Shown here: one piece after another, positions 40,752-52,100 of the stretch | Numbering within the stretch: position 1 is the first letter of the stretch | Layout: each line of letters opens with the position of its first letter | Origin: Sanderia malayensis | Lineage: Eukaryota; Cnidaria; Scyphozoa; Semaeostomeae; Pelagiidae | Length of the DNA stretch: 64,000 nt | Direction of reading: 5' to 3' | Assembly (NCBI GenBank): GCA_013076295.1 | Contig: RQOL01000867.1 | Coordinates: 29,558 to 93,557, forward strand | Translations under genes and position numbers: made by a program | The notes under the pieces: generated by a model | The model's input: the letters and a program-made list of their open reading frames with translations, nothing else | The model's database searches: none | What the model was told of the DNA's origin: nothing

Positions 40752-41432
40752 GGGACCAGTCATTATTAATGATGGGGGGTGGGCCGGAAGATATTGAGGA
40801 GGGTCATCTATAATTTTCCTACTTTGAAGGGGGGCCATGAACAAAAATTAGTAAACAAGAGGGGGGCCATAAAAAATGTCAGTTAAAATTGACAACAATC
40901 ATTTTACCCTGAACCATATAGCATTATTCTTGAAAATAGATGATGAACATTGGGGTGGCTTTTCCTGACAAGCTACTTTCCTGACAGACCAACTGCTTTA
41001 CCCCTTGGTTGGTCTTTGCTTGGTTTATCAACTTTTAACTTGGGTGATTTCTGTACATGAGACAGTCTGTTGGTGTGATGGACTGTCCAGGCAAAATCAC
41101 TACACAGATCCGCAACAGACTTTTAGCATATGATAAAGAAATACTGCATGAAGGTTGCTGTAAAACATTTTTTGGAACAAGTTTGCCAACATCAACAAAT
41201 GTGATTCATTTTAATTTGGTTCTCAAGTTTATTCAGTAATGTTTTTATTATTTATGCAGGAAATGTGTGTTGTTTTTCCATGTCATGGGGGGGGGGCTAC
41301 AAAATCTTACGCTTGAATTTAGGGGGGGGGCAGCATCTCAGCTGCTTAAAAACTAGGGGGGGCACAAAAATAACTGCACTCTTCTAAAAATATCTTCCGC
41401 CCCACCCCCCACCATTAATAATGACTGGTCCC
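40752..41432. mobile_element. MITE with GGGACCAGTCATTATTAAT ends
   Basis: About 44-bp inverted termini: left GGGACCAGTCATTATTAATG, right CATTAATAATGACTGGTCCC, extended by GGGGGGTGGGCCGGAAGATAT and its inverse. Internal G-runs with GGGGGGGCCATAAAAAATG-type words. Non-coding. Confidence 0.8.
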
Positions 41433-41673
41433 TAATCTGGACTTTACCATGAATGAGGAATATATTTCCTCAGACTTCCTCAAAGCCGATATCAAACTTA
41501 CCGACCCCCGGCATCTTTTCTTTGCAACAAAACAACGGACCAACTCCAACTTCTTTTACAAAGAAAAAGCTAAAGAAAAGACAGTATAAAAATGCAGTAT
41601 GTGTATTATTTGTTAATTGGATTATTTATATGTGAACATTTTCTCAGCACCTCAAAGGTAGAAAGTTGTCCAT

Positions 41674-42720
41674 TTAAATAATCCTCCCATAAGTTGAAAA
41701 TTTTTCCTTGAATTTTTTCCAACCTTTTTCTTTGGTTCGCTTCAACTTTCCTTCCTTTACCAAACGTTCTTGTAAAGTTACCAACTTTGCTTTTTTGTGT
41801 AAGAGTGGAATTATTAAATATAATTGCATCATTGCCCTTCCACATTTTCCATTTCGCTCTTTTGGTAGGAATGGCAAGGCCATCAATTTCCTCAAGTATT
41901 TTCTTGTTACTCTGTCATCTTTATAAGCACTGGCCAGCCCACGCTTTTGGATTTGTCTCCAGACAGCCTGTGTCCAATGCAAAACACACCCTTGTATTTC
42001 CACATCATGGAAAACAGTTTTCACTGCCTTCCATGTTGCCTTCTCAAAGTCGGCCATCATTTTTTCGACAGAAGGCACTCTGCTAAAGTTTCGCAGCAGC
42101 CCACGAAAGATTGCCTTGTAATCTTTCGCCTTTCTCCTCCTCATTAAAATAAACAGCAAGGGAATTTGTTTAACATTTCCATCCATGCCTTTTAAAAATG
42201 CATGCACAGTAAATAACTGCATGAATGGATCTCTAACTATCTTAAAGGTACCATCCAGGTACGAGGTTTTTGCCCTGGCGAAGTGGTGCAATTGATGCTG
42301 CGTGAGAAACATCATGTGACGTGCTCCAGCCAACTTTAGTTTTCTGGAATATGGCGTACATCCACCTCGCAATCCAAATCTTTGGGCTCAGCGGGTTTCA
42401 TTTTTTGACGACATCTATTTGCTTACCGAACCAGATTTGCAGGAGTTGGCTGTGTGCTCGAGTATAGCAGATAGATCATGCTCTTCACTTGCTTTGTGTA
42501 TAGTACATCATCAACAAGCTTGTTAGCTGATGCAAATACATCTTTGATGACACTTTCTTTCACTGTTTTCTTTATCTCCAAGGCTTTATCAACGCTCGGG
42601 TTGCCAGCATGGGCGAGTGTTGGGCGCTGCCTGTTGTGAACTCTTCGCCATTTTGTTCACTGTTGCCAGGCATGAAAGATTTTCCCTCTCACTGAAAATC
42701 GGCAATATAGCTACCGTCCC
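41674..42720 (-). pseudogene. MULE-type transposase with FLYWCH-like N-terminus, minus strand
   Basis: The open part (42372-41674, 232 codons) carries a MULE DDE core: YLDGTFKIVRDPF, MMADFEKATWKAV, GCVLHWTQAVWRQIQ. Upstream on the same strand (about 42660-42540) is the end of a FLYWCH-like module (RVHNRQRPTLAHAGNPSVDK, then KESVIKDVFASANKLVDDV), in another frame and ended by a stop. So the element is broken between finger and catalytic domain. No terminal repeats recognised. Confidence 0.75.
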
Positions 42721-42895
42721 ATTTGGTGAAGCTTTTTTCATGGCATAGCTGAAAAGGAACATAAATCACAATGTCAATTAACTCTTCATATAATATTATG
42801 CAACAAGATCTAAATTAAAAAAGAAAAGTAAGAAATTGCTTTTTATAACATACCTATACCCTCTGTTATCGACCAAGATATATTTGAGACGTTTG

Positions 42896-43231
42896 CTACC
42901 AACCTTTAATTATTTTGGCCCCAAAAGCTGTTTCAGGAAATGATTCGAGTATATTTTCTGGTAACGTGTCATCTTCCAACATAGCTTCCTCGACAGGTAT
43001 GGGAGATTCAAATTCTGCTTCTGCTTGGAAGGAGGTTTCAAACAGATCAATGCTGCCATTTCTGCCACTCTCGCATTTCTGGCAATTGCAGTTCTTCACG
43101 GCACATTCTTCTGTACTCTGTTCTAGATATACCACTATTACATGTTGCCAGCGTTCACATCTATCGCATTCAAAAGCTTCTTGTCTTTCTCGGACTATTT
43201 TCTTACAAACAATACAGTTATCTGCCATCAT
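42896..43231 (-). CDS. Zinc-binding (PHD-like) plus acidic protein, probably element-encoded
   Basis: Starts MMADNCIVCKKIV; CxxC-x11-CDRCERWQH is a PHD/RING-like zinc signature, then a further cysteine group (CAVKNCNCQKCE) and an acidic tail. A donor-like end follows KIIKGW or near it. Its position directly upstream of the FLYWCH/MULE region on the same strand suggests it is the element's N-terminal exon. Inference. Confidence 0.45.
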   Translation of the reverse strand: MMADNCIVCKKIVRERQEAFECDRCERWQHVIVVYLEQSTEECAVKNCNCQKCESGRNGSIDLFETSFQAEAEFESPIPVEEAMLEDDTLPENILESFPETAFGAKIIKGW

Positions 43232-43309
43232 GCACGTTTCTTGTTTACAAATTCACAGCGTTTGATAATTTGTGAATGGAAAACTGAAGTTTGTCCCAGT
43301 TTAAATGTA

Positions 43310-43495
43310 CAGTCAACTCTGTCTAATAATTGAACACTCTGGGGACGCGTGAAAATGTTCGAATTACAAAAAGTTCGAATTATAGAGGTTTGCTTTATGA
43401 GAATTGGTTCATTAGTGATCCTTGAAGGGACAGATAATTTCGTTCGAGTTAGACAAAAGTTCGAATTACGAGTTCGAACTATGCAGATTTGACTG
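43310..43495. mobile_element. Tigger/pogo-like MITE
   Basis: CAGTCAACTCTGTCTAATAA at the left and the inverse of CAGTCAAATCTGCATAG at the right, flanked by TA on both sides (43308-43309, 43496-43497), as expected for Tc1/mariner/pogo. The body contains TTCGAATTA and its inverse repeatedly. A related sequence occurs inside both foldback arms (about 52695-52880 and 54810-54995). Confidence 0.75.
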
Positions 43496-43589
43496 TACTT
43501 CGAAAATCCCGCCTATTTGGCTTGGCCAATGGAATTGTAAGTATATGAATAGCCAGTAAGTAACCCCATTCTTTTATTTTAAACAGAAA

Positions 43590-43700
43590 TTAGCTGGTTA
43601 ATAGAGGGGGCGCTTATTTCACATTTTTGAGTTTAGGGTGGGCGCTTATTGGAGGGGGCGGTTAAAAGAGGGTGGACGCTAATTAGAGGAAATACAGTAT
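43590..43700. repeat. Fragment of the ACCGTATTTCCTCT MITE family
   Basis: GTGGGCGCTTATTGGAGGGG, GGTTAAAAGAGGGTGGACGC and AATTAGAGGAAATACAGTA match the right half of the element at 34158-34320. The left end is missing. Confidence 0.65.
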
Positions 43701-45230
43701 TTCTAAACTAGTTTAAATTCGGCGCGAAAAGCAATCGAAAACGAAGCTGTCACACTGGAGGTTCACTTTTCAATCGTTTCCCGTGTGAACGTGAACAAAA
43801 AGGGGACGTACTAACATATTTGATCTCTCTGAGGGCGAATCGACCAACTTGAATAGGGGCGAACTGGTGTGAGGGTGAAACGTCCTGTTACCCCAAAGGT
43901 TTGGTGCTCCCTGGGCGGAACGACCTGATAAAGTAGTAATAGCAGTAGCGTTGACTTTTACACGTCCTGTGTCAACAGTTCGTTTTTTAATAAAAGTAGT
44001 ATTGTTTTCTACAGTTTTCTACATACCTGTACGTTGTATATATGCAATTTGAAGCGATTTATTGCCTCCAGTCTTGATAATACAGCTGTGCAAATAGTCC
44101 CAAACTGGTCCTAAACTGGAGGTCGATCAGTTGTTGCGAATTTTAGGCCTGTCGTCCATTCCTGAATATTGTCCTCTCATCTTTTACGTTATCTTTCCCG
44201 CTTCTGGCTGCCTCTGATCGTTCCTTGCAAGGCCACTTCAGAAGTACAGAGGTACCAACTCAATCTCAGTTTTTTTACAATAGTAAGGAGGTCATAATAG
44301 GGTCCGATTGCCTGCTGTATTGTGTTTCGGACATTTGTCGTCATATGGTCTGTGTGGCACATGCCTGATAAATAACTGACACAAGGTACATGCCTAGGCC
44401 TTACTTGAAACCAACACAAGCCACGAACATGAAACGAAAGGAAGAGAATGGCTGCCACACGGAATAGCAATTAACATTTGTGTAACACAAGAGTACTGCA
44501 CCACCTGACTGAAACAAAAAAACAAAACAATGGAGTGGAGCAACAAACAAATTTTTATTGATTCTGCTTAGTCACACATGACTTAACTATGCCACTGTTT
44601 GAATTATTAAATCAACACATTATCCATTCTCACAAACATTCTCAAGGGAGCACATAAAACGTGGCGCTAAAAAGCTTCCTAATATCTTAGCATTTTTAGC
44701 TGTATGACTGGGCAACAAAATGGTACCCAGTTCACCAAAAATGTCGCCCAGGACACACAAATTAAAAACACTAGGCGACAAGACAAGAAAAAAATCCACG
44801 TCCATAGGCAAAACTATAGATGTTGCTTTTTGCTTGCCTTCGATTCGATATAAATACTGTAACTAGCAAGGAGTGGCAATATACTAGATCATGAAATTCA
44901 AGTCCTGCGGTCGCAAAGTTTTAACATAAAAAACATCTTTTTACACATATTTGTTTGAAATGTCGTATTTTGCATTGCAATTTTACACTGGGACGAAATA
45001 ATAAAAGAGGACAATTACTGAGGATCCGTGACAACAAAGCATTTTACTTTGCCATGCCCTACGGTTGGACGAATAGCTCAACGGTTCAAAAGGGCCAATT
45101 TAAATGTCACACATTGGAAGCCTGGCGTAACCCAATCCCAAAAAATATACCTATGCTATAACCACTCTTGACCAGATATGCAATAACAAAAATCTCCTTC
45201 CAAACAGTTCAGGAAATGTGTTTCCCTCTG
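43701..45230. other. Intergenic DNA with remnants of the XDH-downstream repeat
   Basis: No gene seen. 44540-44700 (CAATGGAGTGGAG; GTCACACATGACTT; AACGTGGCGC) resembles 61080-61610, the region downstream of XDH copy 3, so part of the duplicated unit may extend here. Confidence 0.4.
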
Positions 45231-45234
45231 TTAA

Positions 45235-45861
45235 GCCTAGTATCCATATAGTCGTTGAGGGTCGTTGAGGGTCGTTGGCAGTCTTTATGAGTCGCTGAAA
45301 ATTAGGATCAGCGATGTGTATCCATATAGTCGTTGAGGGTCTTTGAGGGTCGTTGGCAGTCTTTCGCAGTCGTCGAGAGAATGTGATAAGAAAGCGCGCA
45401 CAATAACAAAGTGGCGCCAAATTTATACGTTTGAAACATGGCAGAGGCACACACGGAATTTTTGTTGTTGTTTTTCGCAAATATCATGTGTGTAAGAAGA
45501 CCGAATACTTCTGCCATAAATTTAGACAAAATTAAGGCTCCAAAATTGCTATTTTTAGAGAGTCAAATATCTCGAAATATCCCCACGTGGCATTTGGCAT
45601 TTGTACTTTGGCAAGGAAACATATCATATTACCATAAATCAAAGGATTCTCAGTCGTTTAATAGGTGTTGACGGTCGTTGAGGGTCGCTGAGATAGAAAC
45701 TTTTCTATCTCGACGACCCTCAAAGACCCAGTCGTTTTGGGTCGCTGGAAGGATTAAAATCAATTTTTGACAGGTCTCTGCGTGATTGTTAATCTTTTCA
45801 GCGACTCCCAAAGACTGCCAAAGACCCTCAACGACCCTCAACGACTATATGGATACTAGGC
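45235..45861. mobile_element. TIR element flanked by TTAA
   Basis: Inverted termini of about 50 bp start GCCTAGTATCCATATAGTCG and end with the exact inverse, inside TTAA on both sides (45231-45234 and 45862-45865). TTAA duplication is the piggyBac signature; PIF/Harbinger (TTA/TAA) is an alternative. It contains GTCGTTGAGG repeats and a short open frame (MAEAHTEFLLLFFANIMCV) with no recognised transposase. Non-autonomous. Confidence 0.85.
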
Positions 45862-46165
45862 TTAAAACTCTGATGGATCACCATGTCTACAGTGGATTTT
45901 GTCGCACAGATAAAAATGCTTAAAAATGCTACGCTTTCTAACAATATCATTGTGAATATAGTAACCGCTAAGACAATATTAAAAACAATAAAAGAATAAA
46001 AAAAATACAAAAACTAATCCAATAATAATACAAAATGGAGTCATATAAAAAAAACAAGTAAAAAATGTCAAAAGAGAAAAAAATTAGTAGCTACACAAAG
46101 ATCCTGAATATAGGAAGATGTAGATAGGCCGTAATATGCACCTTCGCCAATTAAATTTCTGAAGT

Positions 46166-49100
46166 TCAAATCTGAATTCCCCAAGGTGTGAATGTACCTG
46201 GTTGCAATAAAGGAACACGTTGAGTGAATTCATCTTCACATGCCATTCGTATTCTTTCACAAGTTGCAGGTGCATCAAGTTGAAAAAGTGAGGATAATCC
46301 ACGTTCATTTCTTGCTGCAATAATTGCATCTTTAGCAGCAAAAAACACTGAAGAAGCAAGAAAAAGTGGGGGCTCTCCAATTCCTTTTGATGAATAAACA
46401 GCATGAGGATTCGATGAACCTGTAATTAAAATCATCAGCCACTTTATAAATGATTATGATAATATAAACATGTATTATAGGGAACAGTTGAATTAAGATA
46501 GAGACAAACCTTTGAGAAGAGAAACATTGAACTCAGTAGGAACATCATTGAAACTTGGAATTTTGTAGGCACCAGGACCACGAGTAAGAAGAACACCAGA
46601 TGGTGAATGGACTAGTTGCTCCATCATAAATAATCCATAACCCTGTGTAAATGCACCTTCAATTTGACCAATGTCAATAGCTGGGTTTAATGACTGTCCA
46701 ACATCCATAACTATATCCGTTTTTAGGACCTGATGGTCCCCAGTGAGACAATCTATCTCAACAACTGAGCAGGCAGCTCCAGTAGTATGATAAGCAAATA
46801 ATCTTCCCGAATTGGTATCCCAATCGTAATTGAGGTTGGGAGTTGCATAGAATCCTGTTGCAGACAAACTGACACGAGCAAAGTAAGCTGACTGAACTGC
46901 TTCTTCCCACGAGACATTTTCTTTTCTAAATGGCTTCAATCTCTTATTAATCTCAAGGCATGCATTGTATGCAGCCATACCATTTAAATCTGAGCTAGAA
47001 CTCGCTGCAGTGGCAGATGTATTTGGCACCTTATCTGTTGCAGTTTCCAAAACATGAATCTTTGAAACATCAACCTTCAATGTTTCGCTTACAATCTGGA
47101 TCGTTTTAGTGTACAAACCTTGTCCCATTTCAACTCCTCCATGGCTCAAAAGCACAGATCCATCAGTGTAGACGTTGATAAGTGCCCCTAAAAATAGCAA
47201 ATTTCATTGATGTTATATGGTGTTTCTTTTGGAATTCACCCCAGAGCTGGGGACGGTAGCCAGAAGTTCGGTAGGCGATGTCTCGCTTGCGATTGTGCTG
47301 ATTCCGTTAAGGTTTGACGCAATAAAGACAACAAATTTTTTGCGGTGCGATACGGCTGACCCAAACGCCGTCATTGTACCACTTGTCTTCTCTTCAACTC
47401 TCCGAGGTTGACAGACTGACTTTTTAACTCTAACTGAACTGATTTTTACTCTCTTACTTTACTCTATTTGTGTTCAAAATAATAATCAAAACAAGCGTGG
47501 TGACATGGTGCTAAATTCTTGTGCACCTGGGACCCTAGCGTGGATTGACTGCACCAGCCAAACATGCTCGTACTTAACAATACTGCAAACAAATAGGTGT
47601 CAAATAAAAGGTAACAATTATAGTTAAACAATGACCAACATAACATAAATCCCCTGCAAGAATATCCCGATTAAAAAGAAAAGATTAGATCAATGCATAC
47701 CTGCTTGGTTTAAAAATGCTTCCGTGTATGCAATGCCATAACTAGTCGGAACAATTGACACTCCTCTTTTTTTCCATTTATTTTCAGAATTGAATTTCTT
47801 CACCTCTTTCTTCACTTGATAGAAACTGCTTTGCTTCTGGCATTCGTTCCAACAATTAATTAAGGTCTCAGATTCAACTTCCTGGTTATAGTGGGTCAGT
47901 TGTCCTACGCTCAGTAAATTCTTCTGTCTTACATCTTCAACTTCTTTGCCAAGAAATAATGCAACATTGTTCATCATGTTTTCACCAACCATCATTCCTG
48001 TTATCAAGAACAACAATATAGCTACGATACCTGGAATATTACACACGTAATTGCCTCATTATTGTCAGTTTCCGACAAGTACAAACCTTGTGGGGCACCA
48101 AAGCCTCTGAAAGCTGTATTTGAAGCCAAATTCGTTCTACAACAATATCCTCTGGTCTTCACATTGGGGATAAAGTAAGCATTTGCACAACTAAATAGTC
48201 CCCGTTGTAAAACTGCCAATGAAAGATCAAGACTCCAACCACAATTGTTGTACAAGTCCACCTCAAAGGCTTTGATTTGACCATCCTTGTTGAAACCAAC
48301 CTTGTAACTCGCATAGAATGGATGTCTGGTTCCAGATATCAGCATATCTTCATCACGGTCAAGCATTATTCTTACAGGTCTACCAACCTACAGTTATGGA
48401 GGAAAAATATTAAATATTAAACCCATTGTACGTGGGGTTGAAAGGGGCATTCAACGAAAAAAGAAAAACAAAGGCCTTAAAACATTTGATGGTTTTAGGG
48501 ACTGCACAATGCTTTTTCAACTTAAATCTCATCCTACACGTATTTTTTTATAAGAAACTCCTTTTAAGAAACTCAGTACTGGAATTTCTCGTAAAGAACA
48601 ATAGATTATTTTGTTATATTGTTTTCTTTAACAATAAAAAACAAAAGAAAATTTAAGAAACTTCTAGTACTGGTCCAATTATTTAGTTTCTTATAAAACT
48701 AAAATATTTATGGAGGAAAAATGAAATGATTGCAAAATTTAAAAAATTAATTACCTTATTGGCAGCAACTGCTACTGCGGCAGATATTGGGATGGATCTT
48801 GTTTCCTTTCCACCAAATCCACCACCTATCCTTTTCACACGACAAACAATTCTATTTGCAGGTACACCAAGCACTTTAGCGACAACTGATTGAGTGGAAG
48901 TTGGACTTTGTGTAGATGAAAAAATTTCCATTTCACCATTTTCACCTTTGGGAACAGCTATTGTTGCCTGTGTCTCCAAATAAAACTGTTCCTGTGCCCC
49001 TGTTCTCAATTCTCCATTTAAAACATGATCACAGTTATTGAATGCATCTTCAACTGACCCTTTCGCGAGTTCTACAGGCTTTACATGGAAGGACTTAGCC

Positions 49101-52100
49101 TTAATAGCTTCCTCAATTGTTACAATGGCTGGTAGTTCTTTGTATGAAACTTGCACCACCTTTGCTGCTCTTTTTGCTGACGTTTGATCAGTAGCAATGA
49201 TGGCCCCAATAATTTGGCCTACATGACTGACTTTCTCTGATGCAAATACCTCTTCATCTACAACATTTGTCAAGGAAAACTTATTATTATCCTTGCTAAG
49301 ATCTTTATGACAAACAAAGCTTACTACACCATCCATCTGCAATGCTTCATCTGCATTAATGCTTAAAATATAAGCATGGGCTTTTGTACTAAGAACAAAA
49401 GCTAGATAGAGCTCATTTTCAAATTTAGGCATATCATCACAGTATACTGCCTCTCCAGTAGCTTGAAGCAGACTTGAGGTATGCACAATTGGTGCTCCAA
49501 CAGCAAACTTTGATTCACTGTCAATTCTGCGTTCATACAGCTGATGGCTCTTCAATTCTCCTTTCTTCAATGGCTCAATTGCACTCAGTGTATCTTTAGG
49601 GATTGTTGACATCGTTGAATCTAGTGAAGCACTAACACTGATATAAAACTTGAAAAGGAAACTCAGCGCAAGTGATTGTCGATAACGCACCATTGCACCA
49701 GGAACATCTGGTGCTAATGGTACATCTTCAATCAACCTGCCAAACGCCTCTTCCATTACATCAGAGCACCAGTTCTTGCCTCTAAGAAATGCCATTGCCT
49801 TATGGACCATTATGGTAGTAGGAGCCATTCCGCCATAGCAAATAGTGATGTTGTCAATAACTCCTTCTATCAGCTTCAACTTGAAAGCTGCATTAACGAT
49901 AGCAATGTCATCATCTCTTCTTTTGGACTGCTTGTAAGCTTTAAAATGATCATTTTCATCTGTGAAGGGAAGTGTTATCGACAAAAGAAGTTCTTCAGGC
50001 TGGATGACATTTCTTCTGTAACCAGTGAAAAAGTTTCCATCCATCTTTATATTTCTTATTCCTGATGGACCAGCTACCTCTAGCATGCAACCAGCAGCCA
50101 TGAAAATTGGATTCAGATCTGAAATTGGGCTTCCTGTCATTATATTACCCCCAAGTGCTCCAACATTTCTCACTTGCTTCCCTGCAAAATATTGCATCAT
50201 ATCCAAAACAGCAGCAAACACTTGAACCTTCCAATGAGGATGAGCTGCAATCATCCTCTGACACATTTCCTCCGTTTTGGACAATGTAACAGATGCCCCA
50301 AACTTTACTCCATTACTCGTTTCTGATATGCTTGTGAGTTCTTGAACTGACGTGGGTACAATCATAACTGGGTATTCGCAATTTTTGAACTTCATTTCTA
50401 CACCTAACTCTGTGTTTCCTACAACAATCTTCCCTTGTGGATAACTACTTTTCAAAAGTAATAATTCTTCAAGGCAAGTTGGACGATACCAGGTCATTCT
50501 CTTTCCATGAAATACCAAATGTTGCTCATCATAAATGGAACTCAATTGGAGCTCAGGTGGAAATATTGGCTCATGCTTTGGACAATACAACATAAAAGAA
50601 TCATCTTTTTCATTGCTGTCTTCTCCTTCTTCGCCATTTTCATTGCTACCTACAAGACATTGTTCAGCTCTTTTTTATTTGGCCTTTTTATAAGTCTTAA
50701 GAAATAGTGCGTCGACAATGAAGACATGAAGTAAACATAACAAAATCATTCTCACCAACTCCATTTTGCAATTGACAACATTTTCCATTAATTGCTCCAA
50801 CACAACAACCTTTTTTGATCTCTTCTGGTACAATTGAAGCATTGTCGGCAGTAAAAGAACGAAAGCTTTCTAGAATGGGTCGGTAACCAGTACATCTGCA
50901 AAGGTTTCCTTGCAAATAAGAATCAATATCTTGCATGCTAGGCTTTGGGTTATTTCGCAATAATGTATACATAGACATGACAATACCAGGAGTGCAAAAA
51001 CCACATTGAGATCCGTGAGACTTGGCAATTGTTTCTTGAACTGCATGAAGCTTTGTGCGTGTACTTCCAATGCCTTCTACTGTTGTCACTGCAAGTCCAT
51101 GCATTGAGCAAACGGGAGCAAGACATGCATTCACTGACAGATGCTCAATTTTGCCTTTTTCTCTGTCATATTTTGACACCATGACGGTACAAGCACCGCA
51201 GCCTCCTTCTGCACAACCCAACTTCGTTCCACGGTAACCCAACTTCAGTCTCAGATATGACAAAAGTGTCCATTCTGGATCTATGGCATCGTCAACTACT
51301 TTTTTACCTGAAAATGAAAATCAAATATTCAAATGGTTCTGCTGCCTACCAGACCAGTGGCTACCGCTTACCAGCATCAAATCGTGACATGTAAAACATA
51401 GAGTGTAGAATGAATTGGATAGAGAAGCAAAAGAAATGCAAATTCAATCGCAAAGAACTAAAATATCTTTTAAAAAGACAAAACTAAACAAGCTAGATAG
51501 CATATAAAGTTTCGCAACTTGTTTTAGTCACACGAGATCTCCTACCAAAGTTTCTTAAGTTTTGAAAATATGGCCCTATGGTTTCTTATAAATGGTTTCT
51601 TACAAAAAAATGGATGTAGGTGACTTAAGTGCATGACAAGAGCAATGTTTAACATGACAAAGTACGGCAGATTTGATTTGGAGCAATACGTTTAGTCACA
51701 ATATGCGACCCTGGAGCCACGTGGAATTCAACGTCGAACTCTTGCAGCGCACAAAGTGCGCCCTGTCAGTCAATGTTTCTTGATAATAGATAGACAGGCG
51801 AGCGCAGCGAGCTAACCCATTGTACGTGGGGTTGAAAGAGGCATGAGCGAAGCGAATGCAGCGCACGAAGTGCGCCAACTACAGGCGAGCGCAGCGAGCT
51901 TACTCATTGTAGGTGGGGTCGAAAGAGGCATGAGCGTTAGCGAATGCAGCACACGAAGTGCGCCAACCAGATTAAGTTTTTTTCACTTGCCCCCCTACGG
52001 GAAGCGAGCGAACGCGAGTGCCCCCGGCTAGTTTAAAAATAAAATGAATCTATGTACAGCGTACACAATTGAAACAAAATACAAATGCATTGATTGTGGG

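Noticed and set aside
41708..42147. Plus-strand frames over the MULE transposase
   Set aside because: Shadows of the minus-strand DDE domain; no motifs.
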